Notes under the pieces: model-generated
What the model was told of the DNA's origin: nothing
Seen by the model: the letters and a program-made list of their open reading frames with translations, nothing else
Database searches by the model: none
Position numbers and translations under genes: made by a program
DNA from: Streptomyces sp. NBC_01429
GTDB lineage: Bacteria > Actinomycetota > Actinomycetes > Streptomycetales > Streptomycetaceae
Reading direction: 5' to 3'
Length of the DNA stretch: 64,000 nucleotides
NCBI RefSeq assembly: GCF_036231945.1
Contig: NZ_CP109599.1
Span: 3,194,501 to 3,258,500, forward strand
Shown: one piece after another, positions 55,024 to 64,000 of the stretch
Position numbering within the stretch: the first letter of the stretch is position 1
How the letters are laid out: each line of letters opens with the position of its first letter

Positions 55024-56487
55024 TCAGCTACAGTCGATCTTCATCTGCGCCGCCGCGTGGTGGGCCCCGAAGCGTTCCTCGCTGCCGAAGTCCACTCCCC
55101 TGTCGACCATTTGGACGGCGAACGTGTCGCCGTGGACCTTGTAGCTGCCCACACTCACCAGGCTGCCCCGGTGCTCGGTCTGGCGTACGGCGAAGCCGCC
55201 GTAGCCCGTCGTGCTGTCCGAGGGGTCCTTGAGCACGCGGTAGACGGTCGGGTCGCCCGCCACGTCGCGGGGGCGGCCGCTGTCCGGTACGTAGACGGCC
55301 AGCGCGCACTTCTCGTACGACTTGTCGAGCGGCCAGGACCAGGTCGCCGTGGAGGAGCCGTCCCGGTCGGCGCTGCCGGACATCGGGACGGCGGAGAACC
55401 GGCCGTCACACGAACTGCCCTTGTAGCCACCGGATTTGACGGTGTACCAGGCGGCGTCGCCGTTCTCCACCCGGCCGTGTTCGCGGTACTTGCCGGTGGT
55501 GCAGCCCGGACCGGCCCAGCCCGTGTACGCCGCCCCCGACGGGTCGGAACCGCCCGCCCCCGTGTCCGGGTCCTTGCCCGCGCCCGGGTCCTTGCCCGGG
55601 TCCGGGTCCGCGCCCGCGCCGGGTGCGCCGGACGGGTCGTCGGAGGGGACGCCCGTACCCGGTCCCGTGTTGGCGCCCGTACCGGCACCGACGCCCGGGT
55701 CCTGGCTCTCCTGCGCGCCTCCAGCGCCTCCCAGGCCCGGGAGTTGGGGCACACTGGGCCCGGTCGGCACGCCCGGCCCCGCGTTGTTCTCCGTGGAGCC
55801 GCCGCCCGGGCCGCCGACCACCGCGAACGTCGCTCCGAGACAGCCGAGGGCCAGGACCGCGACCGTGACGACCAGGCGCTTGCGCGAGCGCTTCGCCCCG
55901 TACTCGCGCCCCCGGGAAAAGCCGGCCTCGCGGGAAAAGCCCGCCTCCCGGGAGGAACCGGCCGCCTCCTGGGAGAAGGCGCCGTCCCTGCCGGTCTCCT
56001 CGCCGCGCTCCCGACCGCGCTCCCGACCGGCATCGAACCCGTCCGCCCCGAAGCCCACACCGAGTCCGGTCCCGGCCCCCGGCCCCACTCCGGACCCCGC
56101 CCCCGACCTGTCGAAATCAGCTCCGGCCCCGGCCCCGGCCCCGCCGAACCCCGCCCCGGGCGCCTCCGGCACGTCGGGAGGCATCTCGTCGAAGGCCCTG
56201 CCCATCGGCCGGCCCGGCATCTCCTCGGGTATCTCGTGCTCGTGGCGCACGGATCCGACCGCCGCGCCCAGCGGCGCGGTGCTCGGGAACGCACCCGGCA
56301 CCATGCCGGGCGCAGCGCCCGTCCGCGCCTCCAGACCGGTCCAAGCCGCCTGCGTGGCACCGGCGTCGTTCCAGGACCGCGTGTCGTCGGCGTCGTCCCA
56401 GGGCTGCGAGTCCCCGGCGCCGCACACCTGGCAATCCGTCCCCGGCGGCGTATCTCCCCGGCCACTCCCGCACCGTTCACACCTCAT
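55024..56487 (-). CDS. Zinc-ribbon membrane protein with extracellular domain
   Basis: 487 residues. The N-terminus MRCERCGSGRG...DCQVCGAG is a two-CxxC zinc ribbon. A long low-complexity region rich in Gly, Ala, Asp and Glu follows, then KRSRKRLVVTVAVLALGCLGATFAVVGG as a transmembrane helix. A Pro/Gly/Asp linker with DPGKDPGAGKDPD repeats leads to a folded extracellular domain from about 320 to the end (CTTGKYREHGRVENGDAAWYTVK...QMKIDCS) with four or more cysteines. Adhesion- or wall-binding-like; no family recognised. Confidence 0.78.
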   Translation of the reverse strand: MRCERCGSGRGDTPPGTDCQVCGAGDSQPWDDADDTRSWNDAGATQAAWTGLEARTGAAPGMVPGAFPSTAPLGAAVGSVRHEHEIPEEMPGRPMGRAFDEMPPDVPEAPGAGFGGAGAGAGADFDRSGAGSGVGPGAGTGLGVGFGADGFDAGRERGRERGEETGRDGAFSQEAAGSSREAGFSREAGFSRGREYGAKRSRKRLVVTVAVLALGCLGATFAVVGGPGGGSTENNAGPGVPTGPSVPQLPGLGGAGGAQESQDPGVGAGTGANTGPGTGVPSDDPSGAPGAGADPDPGKDPGAGKDPDTGAGGSDPSGAAYTGWAGPGCTTGKYREHGRVENGDAAWYTVKSGGYKGSSCDGRFSAVPMSGSADRDGSSTATWSWPLDKSYEKCALAVYVPDSGRPRDVAGDPTVYRVLKDPSDSTTGYGGFAVRQTEHRGSLVSVGSYKVHGDTFAVQMVDRGVDFGSEERFGAHHAAAQMKIDCS

Positions 56488-56635
56488 ATCGCTTCACTAT
56501 GAGGGATCGCGCGGTCACCCGACAGCGGAAGTGCCTGATTGACAGCTTGACCTTTCTCTCTTTTGACTCTTCATCTCGTCAATTCTTGCTTCTCTCACGC
56601 GCTCGCGCCGAATCTCCCCGATCCGGCGGCAGTTG

Positions 56636-58555
56636 TCAGCGCAGTTCCTCCGGGCACCCGGTGCCGCGCGGCAGTTGGTACGGGGCGGCCAGCCGGTACA
56701 CCCCCGGGCGGGGCGCCAGCAGCTCCGTCCACTCGTCGCCCTCCACGTTCGCCTCGGCCTTCATCAGGCAGCCGTTGGGGTTGACGAAGACCTTCGGGCT
56801 GTCCGGGTCCGCCTTCGACGCCGCCGTCTCCTTCGGCGGCAGCACGCTCTTGCCGTCCTGGTCGACCAGTCCCAGCCACGGCGAGTACGGGATCCGGATC
56901 AGCACCCGGCCCGCCGACTTCACATGGATGGTCAGCTCGCCCGCGCCCGCCCGGTCCACCGTCGCGGGCGGGTCGGCCAGCGGCATCGGGTCCTTCACGG
57001 CGAACAGCTGCCAGTTGGAGTCCCCCCAGAGGCGCTCCAGATACGGCTGGCCCTCCTCCACGAGCTGCGCCTCAAGTCCCGCGCCCGCGTCGGGCCGGCC
57101 CTGGGGCAGCACCACGTAGTGCACGGCCCAGCGGTCGAGCCAGCCCCGGTAGCTGTCGGAGGTCAGGGTGTCGTCGTAGAAGAGGGGGTTGCGCTCCATG
57201 TCCGCCTGCCGGTTCCAGCCCCGGGCGAGATTGACGTACGGAGCGAGCGCCGACGCCTCGCGGTGGCTGCTGGCCGGGACGACCTCGACCCGGCCCTTCT
57301 CCGCCCCCACCCGCTGCAACTGGTTGACCAGCGGCGCCAGCTCGCGCGTCCAGGAGGCGGCGGGCGCGGTACGGACGATGTCGTCGACGCCCTTGAAGCC
57401 GATCCAGAAGTTGAGTCCGACGAAGGCGAGGACCAGGGCGTACCAGCGGCGGGAACGGGGCGCGGTGTACGGCAGGGCCGCGAGCAGCACCACACCCCCG
57501 ATGATCATCGCGAACCGGGAGACGTTGGAGCCGATCTGCGAGTCGACCACGTACGTGAGCAGCACCCCAGTGCCGTAGACGGCCGCGGCGACCCGGACCG
57601 TACGCCACTCCCCGGGGACGAGCACGAACGTGACCACCGCGGTGATGAACGGCAGCGAGGCCGTCCCCACCGACATCGGCTGCGTCCCGGAGAAGGGGAA
57701 CAGCCAGGCCGAGAGCGCCACGACGGCCGCGGGCGCGAGGCCGAGCGCGTACGCCCCGGGGCGCCTCTTGTTGAGGAAGAGCGCGGCGGCGACGACTCCG
57801 AGGAACAGCCCGGCCACCGGGCTCGCCGCCGTCGCGAGAGCGGCCAGCGGAGCCGCGGCGACGCCCTTGAGCCAGCGCTTCTCGCGCCAGCGGTACGGCC
57901 AGCAGAACACCGCGGCGACCGCGCCGACCGCGAACATCACGCCGAGCCCGAAGGTCACACGCCCCGACAGGGCGTTGCACAGGTACGCGAACACCGCGGC
58001 CATGGAACAGGCCACCGGGTTGCGGACGGCACGGACCCGCACCAGGATCAGCGAGGTCAGGGCGGCGCCGACGGTCCCGGCGATCATCATCGTGGTCCGC
58101 ACACCGAGGACCGACATCAGATACGGCGAGACCACGCTGTACGAGACGGGATGCATCCCGCCGTACCAGGCGAGGTTGTACGCGGAGTCCGGGTGCCGTC
58201 CGACGAACTCGGCCCACGCGTCCTGGGCCGCGATGTCGCCGCCGCTGTTGGCGAAGAAGAAGAACCACAGCACGTGGACGGCGGCGGCGACGGCGGTGGT
58301 GAACAGGACGGGGTGCCGCCGCACCCGCTCAGCCCACTCCCCCCACGGCCCTCGGCCGCGGAGGGCGAGAAAGCGGTTACGGAGGCCGGAGGCCCCGGCC
58401 CCTGTCGCGGCCTCTGCCCCTGCCCCCGCGCTGTCCTCGACAGGTGGCGCGGGCGGGTCCGGCGGGTCTATTCGCGGCTCGACGACGGTCCGCTCCCGCG
58501 GCGTCTCCCCGGGGACGGCGGTGCTGTCGGCGCGCCTCGGCTCAGCGGTGGTCAC
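56636..58555 (-). CDS. Polytopic membrane protein, MFS/glycosyltransferase-like
   Basis: About 639 residues from GTG 58555 with GGAGA upstream. The first 60 residues are Pro/Glu-rich. There are at least ten hydrophobic helices, beginning [18 protein letters not shown], and the motif NSGGDIAAQDAWAEFVGRHP after the first helix resembles arabinosyl- or mannosyltransferase-type loops. A soluble C-terminal part (about 440-639) includes EVVPASSHREASALAPYVNLARGW and YVVLPQG. Likely involved in envelope sugar transfer; not certain. Confidence 0.7.
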   Translation of the reverse strand: MTTAEPRRADSTAVPGETPRERTVVEPRIDPPDPPAPPVEDSAGAGAEAATGAGASGLRNRFLALRGRGPWGEWAERVRRHPVLFTTAVAAAVHVLWFFFFANSGGDIAAQDAWAEFVGRHPDSAYNLAWYGGMHPVSYSVVSPYLMSVLGVRTTMMIAGTVGAALTSLILVRVRAVRNPVACSMAAVFAYLCNALSGRVTFGLGVMFAVGAVAAVFCWPYRWREKRWLKGVAAAPLAALATAASPVAGLFLGVVAAALFLNKRRPGAYALGLAPAAVVALSAWLFPFSGTQPMSVGTASLPFITAVVTFVLVPGEWRTVRVAAAVYGTGVLLTYVVDSQIGSNVSRFAMIIGGVVLLAALPYTAPRSRRWYALVLAFVGLNFWIGFKGVDDIVRTAPAASWTRELAPLVNQLQRVGAEKGRVEVVPASSHREASALAPYVNLARGWNRQADMERNPLFYDDTLTSDSYRGWLDRWAVHYVVLPQGRPDAGAGLEAQLVEEGQPYLERLWGDSNWQLFAVKDPMPLADPPATVDRAGAGELTIHVKSAGRVLIRIPYSPWLGLVDQDGKSVLPPKETAASKADPDSPKVFVNPNGCLMKAEANVEGDEWTELLAPRPGVYRLAAPYQLPRGTGCPEELR

Positions 58556-58811
58556 TGCGGCTCTCCGTCTCCCCGTCTCACCGTCGTCTGCCCGGCGTGC
58601 CGACACCTCGGCGACTTCTGGGACGCCGTCCCGCGTCCGGCGGTTGCCCGGTCCGCTCCGACCGCACCGGGCAGATGTCCGTTTCGCGACGCTAGCACGT
58701 GGCGCCGACACGTGGGACCGACCGAGGAAGTCATCGAGGAAGCGACCGAGGAGGGCACCGATACCGGTGCCCTCCTCGGGTCGTCAGGGCCGACAGAACC
58801 GACCGGGGACG

Positions 58812-61181
58812 TCAGCTGACGCGCGTCAGCTTCGCGCCGAAGCCCGGCTCGGCCAGGTCGCCCTGGAGCGCGACCGGCGCGGTCACCCGTCCGAGCCCGG
58901 ATCCCACGGTCAGCTTCCCGACGACCGTGCCCGCCTCCGCCTCGTGCGGGATCCGCTCGCCGCTCTCCGTCAGCTTCACGGGGGTCTTCAGCCCCGGCCA
59001 GCCGACCGCCTTGAGGTCCTTCGTGGCGACGACGGGGACCTGTCCGCCCAGCCCGTCGTCCACGTAACCGACCGTGTCGCCCTTCTTGATCACGGTCTTC
59101 GACACGAGAAGCTCACGCGTCGCGAGCATGACCTTCTTGCTGGCCGCGTTGACGGCGTCGATGATCGAGGGCCCCTGCTGTCCCAGGACCGCGCCCACGA
59201 CGTACTGCTTCGTACCGCCGACGTCCTTGGTCGCGGCGAAGAGCAGGTTTCCGCCGGCCTTGGTGGTGGTGCCGGTCTTTATCCCGATGGCGCCGTCGTA
59301 GGGCACCAGGGTGTTCCAGTTGGGCCAGATCTTGCCGGACGGGTCGGTCCACGACGGCAGCTGGGTGATCACCATCAGCGCCCGCATCTTCACCAGTTCA
59401 AGGCCCAGCTTGACCTGATCGGCCGCGGTGGAGACCGTCGTCGCGTCGAGCCCCGACGGGTCGGTGTACGTGGTGTCGTTCATCCCGAGCTGCTTGGCGG
59501 CCTCGTTCATCTTGTCGACGAACTTGTCCTGCGAACCGGAGTCCCAGCGCGCCAGCAGCCGCGCCACGTTGTTGGCCGACGGGATCATCAGGGCGCTGAG
59601 GGCGTCCTTCTGGGAGAGCTTGTCGCCCTCCTTGATCGTGTTGAGCGTCGACTCGTTGCCCGACTCGTCGTAGCCGCCCTCCTTCTCGGCCAGGGCGTCG
59701 ACCGGGATCCGGGCGCCGTCCTCGTCCACCTTCATGGGGTGGTCGCGCATGATGATGTACGCGGTCATCGACTTGGTCACGGAGGCGATCGGCACCGGCT
59801 TCTGCTCACCGAACGCGCCCACGGACCCCAGCCCCGCCACCGACACGGCGCCCTGCCCGTGATCGGGCCACGGCAGCGACGGCTTGTCGCCCTCGAAGGA
59901 GTACGAGGAGTCGGCGGTGAGCGTGAGATCCGGTTCGGGCAGCGGACGCATGGCCTGGACCACGACGAAGATGATCACCACGAGCAGGACCAGCGGGGTC
60001 CAGATCTTGACCCGCCGCACGGCCGTGCGGACCGGGGTCTCGGGGGTGTTCGTCAGCTCGGCCAGCAGATCGAGCGGCGGCATCGGCGGCATGGGCTGCT
60101 GCCGGGTGCGCTCGGCCTCGGGGATCGGGCCCGCCGCCGAGGGCGGTGTCGGTACGGGCGACACGGGACCGGCCGGTCCGGACGGGGCGGCCTGGCCGGA
60201 CGCCTGCACGGCGCCGGGGGCCGCGGCCGTGTCCGGCCCGGCGGCGGTGTCGGGGCCCGCCGCGGCGGACGACCGGGGCTCCGGCTTGTCGTCCCTGCGC
60301 AGGGGTACGAAGGTGCTGGTCCGCTCCGCCGGGTCCTCGGCCTTGCCGTCCCTGTCGTCCTTGGCGTCCCTGCCGTCCTTGGCGCCCTTGCCTTCAGCGA
60401 GGTTGGACTTGAGGTTGGACGGGATCTTCAGCGCGGTGGTGGGCTGGTCGACGGCGGGCCTCGGAAGGGCCTTGAAGACCGCGGTGGGCTGGTCGGGGGT
60501 GTCCGCGCTCGGCTTGCCCCCGTCGGCGCCCTGAGAGCCTTCAGAGCCCTTGGAGGAGCCCTTCCCGGAGCTTTCCGGGGCCTTCGGGGCCTCGGGGGTC
60601 TTCGGGGCCGCAGAGGTCTCGGGGGTCTTCGGGGCCTCGGAGGAGGGCCTCGCCCAGGACGGGGACGACGAAGGCCCGGTGTCCTTCTTCGCGTCGCCGG
60701 TCTTGGCGTCGCCCTTCTCGGCGTCGCCCGACTTGGCGTCGCCCGACTTGGCGTCCTCGTCGGCCTCCGCGCGTCCGGCGTCCTCACCCGTAAGGGACTT
60801 TCCGGCCGTTCCGGCTCCGCTCGGCGCCGCCGCGCTCCTGTCGTCCTCGCCGCTCCCGCCGCTCGCCGAAGCCTTCGCGGGCTCCGCTATCGGACCGCCC
60901 TCCGGCTCTCCGGTGTCCTCCGCGGACTCGGCGGGCTCAGCGGATTCGGTGGATTCCGCCGCGGAGCCCTCCGTACGATTTGCGATCGCGACCTTCGTCG
61001 ACACCGCGGAACCGGAGCCGGAAGGGGAGCCCGAGCCCGAACCGGATTCGGCCTTCTCGGCCGTTCCGGCCCTCTCCGTCCCCGATTCGCGGAAGACTGC
61101 GAGCCGGGGATCGCGTTCTCCCGGGGCCGTCTCCCCCGACGACTTCCGCTGATCCGACTTACCGGGGGACTCGCCCGCCAC
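58812..61181 (-). CDS. D-alanyl-D-alanine carboxypeptidase (S11) with long cytoplasmic arm
   Basis: 789 residues from GTG 61181, with AAGGAG five bases upstream. Residues 1-385 are low complexity (Ala, Glu, Lys, Pro, Ser; repeats such as SGDAKSGDAEKGDAK and APKTPE). One transmembrane helix follows (about 389-409, WTPLVLLVVIIFVVVQAM), then the penicillin-binding domain: SVTK (about 467-470), SANNVARLL and GIKTGTTTKAGG. A PBP5-like C-terminal domain ends the protein. It trims pentapeptides of peptidoglycan. Confidence 0.88.
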   Translation of the reverse strand: MAGESPGKSDQRKSSGETAPGERDPRLAVFRESGTERAGTAEKAESGSGSGSPSGSGSAVSTKVAIANRTEGSAAESTESAEPAESAEDTGEPEGGPIAEPAKASASGGSGEDDRSAAAPSGAGTAGKSLTGEDAGRAEADEDAKSGDAKSGDAEKGDAKTGDAKKDTGPSSSPSWARPSSEAPKTPETSAAPKTPEAPKAPESSGKGSSKGSEGSQGADGGKPSADTPDQPTAVFKALPRPAVDQPTTALKIPSNLKSNLAEGKGAKDGRDAKDDRDGKAEDPAERTSTFVPLRRDDKPEPRSSAAAGPDTAAGPDTAAAPGAVQASGQAAPSGPAGPVSPVPTPPSAAGPIPEAERTRQQPMPPMPPLDLLAELTNTPETPVRTAVRRVKIWTPLVLLVVIIFVVVQAMRPLPEPDLTLTADSSYSFEGDKPSLPWPDHGQGAVSVAGLGSVGAFGEQKPVPIASVTKSMTAYIIMRDHPMKVDEDGARIPVDALAEKEGGYDESGNESTLNTIKEGDKLSQKDALSALMIPSANNVARLLARWDSGSQDKFVDKMNEAAKQLGMNDTTYTDPSGLDATTVSTAADQVKLGLELVKMRALMVITQLPSWTDPSGKIWPNWNTLVPYDGAIGIKTGTTTKAGGNLLFAATKDVGGTKQYVVGAVLGQQGPSIIDAVNAASKKVMLATRELLVSKTVIKKGDTVGYVDDGLGGQVPVVATKDLKAVGWPGLKTPVKLTESGERIPHEAEAGTVVGKLTVGSGLGRVTAPVALQGDLAEPGFGAKLTRVS

Positions 61182-61373
61182 CGTGTCTCCTTCATGTCTC
61201 ATCCGACGTACCGCACTGTCCGAAGCATCTATCAGTGTCCTGCTCTGAGACCTCGGCCCACGTGCTAGACGAGAACGACATACATAACGGTTCCCACACA
61301 AAGCACCCAGGCACCCTCGACAGACCATTGTGAGAGGGGTCACCCTGTCATTCATCCACGCGGGGAGGCATGG

Positions 61374-62117
61374 ATGGGCAGGAGCCGCAGAACAATTCCG
61401 GAGGAGCTTCTGTTGCTCGCTCTGGACCCGGCCACGGGTACCACAGCGCAGCCGCAGTCGCTCGACCTCGGCCTGGCCGGAGCACAGCTAGTGGAGCTGG
61501 CTCTGGCAGGACGGATAGCCCCTGATGGGGATCGTATCGCCGTGGTGATGCCACGGCCGACCGGAGATCCGACTCTGGACTCCGCACTGGAACTGCTGCG
61601 CAGACGCGGCAGCCCGGTCCGGGCCGTCCATTGGATTGGCGGGCCCCGACTGGGGCTGCGCCAGACCTATCTCTCGCATCTGGAGCGGTGCGGCATGGTG
61701 CATGCTGTGGCGGGCCAGATGTGCGGAGTGCTGCCGACGACTCGCTACCAGGCGACCGAGACGGCGATCAGCCGGGAAATCAGGTCCCGGCTGGACAACG
61801 CGATCCGCACCGGCGTACCGCCGGACCCGCGGACCGCGGCGCTCGCCGCGCTGGCCCACGCGGTCGGACTCGGCAAGCATCTGTACCCCGGGAACGAGGG
61901 GCGCTCATCGCGCTCCAGGCTCCGGGACCTGATCAGGCACGACCCGATGGGCGGTCTCGTGGCGCATGCCGTGATGGACGTCCAGAACGGCGCGGGCGCA
62001 CAGCAACGCCGTAACCCCGCCCAGGGCGCCACCGGCGCTCCGGGCGGCGCCAGGCCGCCGGGAGGCGTGCCGATGCAGCCGCAGCGCGGCGGCATGGATC
62101 GCGTGGCGGCGCACTGA
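61374..62117 (+). CDS. GPP34 (GOLPH3/VPS74-like) family protein
   Basis: 247 residues. TIPEELLLLALDPATGTTAQ, LDLGLAGAQLVELALAGRIA and TETAISREIRSRLDNAIRTGVPPDPRTAALAALAHAVGL are hallmarks of the GPP34 fold, the phosphoinositide-binding Golgi protein family that is common but uncharacterised in actinobacteria. The C-terminal 35 residues are Gly/Pro/Gln-rich. Divergent from the carboxypeptidase gene. Confidence 0.85.
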   Translation: MGRSRRTIPEELLLLALDPATGTTAQPQSLDLGLAGAQLVELALAGRIAPDGDRIAVVMPRPTGDPTLDSALELLRRRGSPVRAVHWIGGPRLGLRQTYLSHLERCGMVHAVAGQMCGVLPTTRYQATETAISREIRSRLDNAIRTGVPPDPRTAALAALAHAVGLGKHLYPGNEGRSSRSRLRDLIRHDPMGGLVAHAVMDVQNGAGAQQRRNPAQGATGAPGGARPPGGVPMQPQRGGMDRVAAH

Positions 62118-62153
62118 CCGACCGTGCGCCGGCGCTTCACCGCGCGAACGAAC

Positions 62154-62258
62154 AACCGCTTCACGGCAGGACCGTTTCGCAGCAGAACCGTTTCACAGCA
62201 GGACCTTTTCAACGCAGGACCGTTTCAACGCAGGAACAGCAGGACCGCTTCACAGCAC
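62154..62258. repeat. Six 16-bp tandem repeats with a partial unit
   Basis: Units ACCGYTTCRCAGCAGG-like at 62154, 62170, 62186, 62202 and 62218, a 9-bp partial unit at 62234, and a sixth at 62243. They lie downstream of the GPP34 gene inside the 520-bp gap before the XRE gene. No spacers, not in a coding frame I support. Confidence 0.87.
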
Positions 62259-62637
62259 GACCGCACCATCGAACGACCGCAGTACAGCGTTCCGCCGCAC
62301 TCGCAGTCCCCAGACCCGGTCCGGGAGCCGCACAAGACGCGCGGGGCGGCCGGGCATCCGTCCGGCCGCCCCGCGCGTTGCGCGTGGGGCCCCCAGCCCT
62401 CTCAGGCGCTCCAGGCGCTCGGAGGGGCCCGGGAGGACGGGCAGGAGGGTGGACGGGACGGCAGGGGCGCCCGGACCGCGCCCGAACCGGCGCCGGGGCG
62501 CGTGAACCGGCGTGCGACGAACGGCACAGACCGGCGCATTCACCTCTGTGGTCATTTCCCAGCGCAGTTGGGACCTTTGGTGGCAGTCTGCTGAGCAGTA
62601 GATACGTACAGCTACGCAGCCGGAGGTGCAGTTTCCC
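62259..62637. terminator. Intergenic region with strong terminator
   Basis: No gene seen. A perfect 13-bp stem (62341-62353 and 62362-62374, loop GCATCCGT) probably ends the GPP34 transcript. The last 60 bases before the XRE gene are AT-richer and should contain its promoter; GGAGG lies eleven bases before its GTG. Confidence 0.7.
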
Positions 62638-63495
62638 GTGGCGTCCAACGTCAATCCCACCGTCAGGCGACGCCGATTGGGCCAGGAGTTGCGGCGGCTT
62701 CGCGAACTCAAAGGCATGACTGCCGAAGAGGTGGCGGAGCGCCTGCTGGTCTCCCAGTCGAAGATCAGCCGGCTGGAGAACGGTCGCCGTTCCATCAGCC
62801 AGCGCGATGTGCGCGACCTCTGCGGGGTGTACGAGGTCGAGGACTCCCGCATCGTCGACTCGCTCATGCAAATGGCCAAGGACTCGCGCCAGCAGGGCTG
62901 GTGGCACGCCTTCGGCGACATCCCGTACAGCGTCTACATCGGCCTGGAGACGGACGCGGCCTCGCTGCGCGTGTACGAGCCGCAGGTCGTCCCGGGGCTG
63001 CTCCAGACCCGGGCGTACGCGGAGGCGCTGATCAACGGCGCGCTGCCCGAGTCGGCGGTCCCGGACGTCGAGAAGCGCGTCGGGGTGCGGCTGCGCCGCC
63101 AGGACCGCGTCAACACGCCCGACAACCCGCTCCGGCTCTGGGCCGTGGTCGACGAGGCGGCGCTGCGCCGGGTCGTCGGCAACAAGCAGCTGATGCGGGA
63201 GCAGTTGGAGCACCTCATCGAGCAGTCGCAGCTGCCGCACGTGACCGTGCAGGTGCTGCCCTTCGACATGGGCGCGCACCCCGGGATCACCGGGCACTAC
63301 GCGATTCTGGAATTCCCGGACGCCGCCGACTCCAGCGTGGTCTACATCGAGGGCGTGACGAGCGATCTCTATCTGGAGAAGGCGAATGACGTGCAGCGGT
63401 ACAGCGTGATGTACGAACATTTGCGCGCCCAGGCGCTGAATGTCGATCAAACGCGTACTTTCATCGAGGATATCGTCAAGGATTACGCCCGCTGA
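62638..63495 (+). CDS. XRE-family regulator with DUF5753-type domain
   Basis: 285 residues from GTG 62638 (MASNVNPTVRRRRLG). The helix-turn-helix LGQELRRLRELKGMTAEEVAERLLVSQSKISRLENGRR is typical XRE. The rest, with YEPQVVPGLLQTRAYAEALI, LRLWAVVDEAALRRVVG and VQVLPFDMGAHPGITGHYAILEF, is the DUF5753 ligand-like domain of WhiJ/BldB-linked streptomycete regulators. It is paired with a DUF397 gene downstream, the usual arrangement. Such pairs influence development and antibiotic production; the target is unknown. Confidence 0.9.
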   Translation: MASNVNPTVRRRRLGQELRRLRELKGMTAEEVAERLLVSQSKISRLENGRRSISQRDVRDLCGVYEVEDSRIVDSLMQMAKDSRQQGWWHAFGDIPYSVYIGLETDAASLRVYEPQVVPGLLQTRAYAEALINGALPESAVPDVEKRVGVRLRRQDRVNTPDNPLRLWAVVDEAALRRVVGNKQLMREQLEHLIEQSQLPHVTVQVLPFDMGAHPGITGHYAILEFPDAADSSVVYIEGVTSDLYLEKANDVQRYSVMYEHLRAQALNVDQTRTFIEDIVKDYAR

Positions 63496-63768
63496 GGCCG
63501 CCGCCGACGTCCGCACCTGAGGCGGTACCGGCCGGGGGAACGACGAGGCACACCTCCACCCCTTTGGACCGTAATGCCGAATTCATCCCTCTTCGGTCCG
63601 AACAGCGGAGGCAATGTACACCTCAACACACCCTCAGGGAAGGCTCTGCCGGAACAAGCCATCAGTACGAGTGAACGACCGCCCCGCCCATCGAGTGAGG
63701 CGAGTAGCGTCGATCATGCCAGCGAGAAGTTGGCGCTATTTCACATCACTTGCTGAACCGGAGCGAAC

Positions 63769-63978
63769 ATGGCAATTCTTCAGGGCGCTACGGACACGTG
63801 GACGAAGTCCTCGTATTCCGGCGGAAACGGCGCATGCGTAGAGGTCAAGTCCCCCATCGTCCAGGCCATTGCCGTCCGGGATTCGAAGGCCCCCGAAGGG
63901 CCGTCGATCTCCTTCGTCCCCACCTCGTGGAACGCGTTCGTCCAGGAAATGGGCAAGGGCGCCTCCGACCTCGGCTGA
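63769..63978 (+). CDS. DUF397 protein
   Basis: 69 residues. TDTWTKSSYSGGNGACVEVK and AVRDSKAPEGPSISFVPTSWNAFV are the standard DUF397 pattern. The small protein follows the XRE/DUF5753 regulator by 273 bp; such proteins act with their paired regulator, possibly as antagonists. Confidence 0.9.
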   Translation: MAILQGATDTWTKSSYSGGNGACVEVKSPIVQAIAVRDSKAPEGPSISFVPTSWNAFVQEMGKGASDLG

Positions 63979-64000
63979 GGCCGTACCGCCCCAACACCCG

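Noticed and set aside
57630..61268. 1,212-residue plus-strand open frame
   Set aside because: It is a shadow of the two minus-strand genes at 56636 and 58812, whose families are recognisable.

Overview
The window is a chromosomal segment of a Streptomyces or very close relative. The evidence is very high GC, heavy G/C third positions, many GTG starts, an hrdD-type sigma factor, a SepX/GlpR divisome gene, a DUF397 gene beside an XRE/DUF5753-type regulator, and a xylanase/acetylxylan esterase pair resembling xlnB-axeA.

Positions 1-12,970 look like an accessory island abutting the 3' end of a tRNA-Ala(CGC) gene. It carries a tightly coupled four-gene operon that I read as an Ssp-type DNA phosphorothioation system: sspA cysteine desulfurase, sspB DUF4007 protein, sspC P-loop ATPase and sspD PP-loop/PAPS-reductase-like enzyme. 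No SspE-type restriction gene is visible. After a strong terminator come a decayed IS5-like element, a PucR-like regulator fragment and a coiled-coil/winged-helix protein. Then follows an unusual module: a small HTH gene divergent from a degenerate tyrosine-recombinase-like gene, which is translationally coupled to a DDE transposase-like gene. A palindrome sits between the divergent genes.

Positions 13,000-44,600 are mostly core-like. First is a divisome/molybdopterin cluster (sepX, rimJ-like, mog, moaC, moeA/glp, galU) with a divergent 5-formyl-THF cyclo-ligase. Next are a penicillin-acylase-family enzyme with a Gly/Thr-rich spacer, a K+/H+ antiporter, an MFS protein, an FmdB-type zinc ribbon, MTA phosphorylase, a SAF-domain protein, mscL, a P1 peptidase and a DUF6227-like protein. 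Then come a fructose PTS operon (fruR-fruK-fruA), an MFS/WYL pair sharing a perfect 12-bp palindrome, hrdD, a pat-like acetyltransferase, a LigB-type dioxygenase with a divergent MarR regulator, and an MFS/TetR pair.

Positions 44,600-51,130 hold a secreted M6-like metalloprotease, an alpha/beta hydrolase preceded by seven 16-bp tandem repeats, and a tRNA-Arg(CCT) gene. The tRNA carries a 3.1-kb insertion bounded by 44-bp direct repeats of its 3' end. The insertion contains a PIN-domain-like protein of lower GC and an IS5-family element with a frameshifted transposase, but no integrase.

Positions 51,130-64,000 contain a frameshifted membrane-protein gene, a GH11 xylanase and a CE4 deacetylase that share an almost identical CBM2 DNA block, two membrane proteins, a D-Ala-D-Ala carboxypeptidase with a long low-complexity cytoplasmic arm, a GPP34 protein, a second 16-bp tandem repeat array, and an XRE/DUF397 pair. 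No rRNA or CRISPR array was found. All family assignments come from reading motifs by eye; no database search was run.
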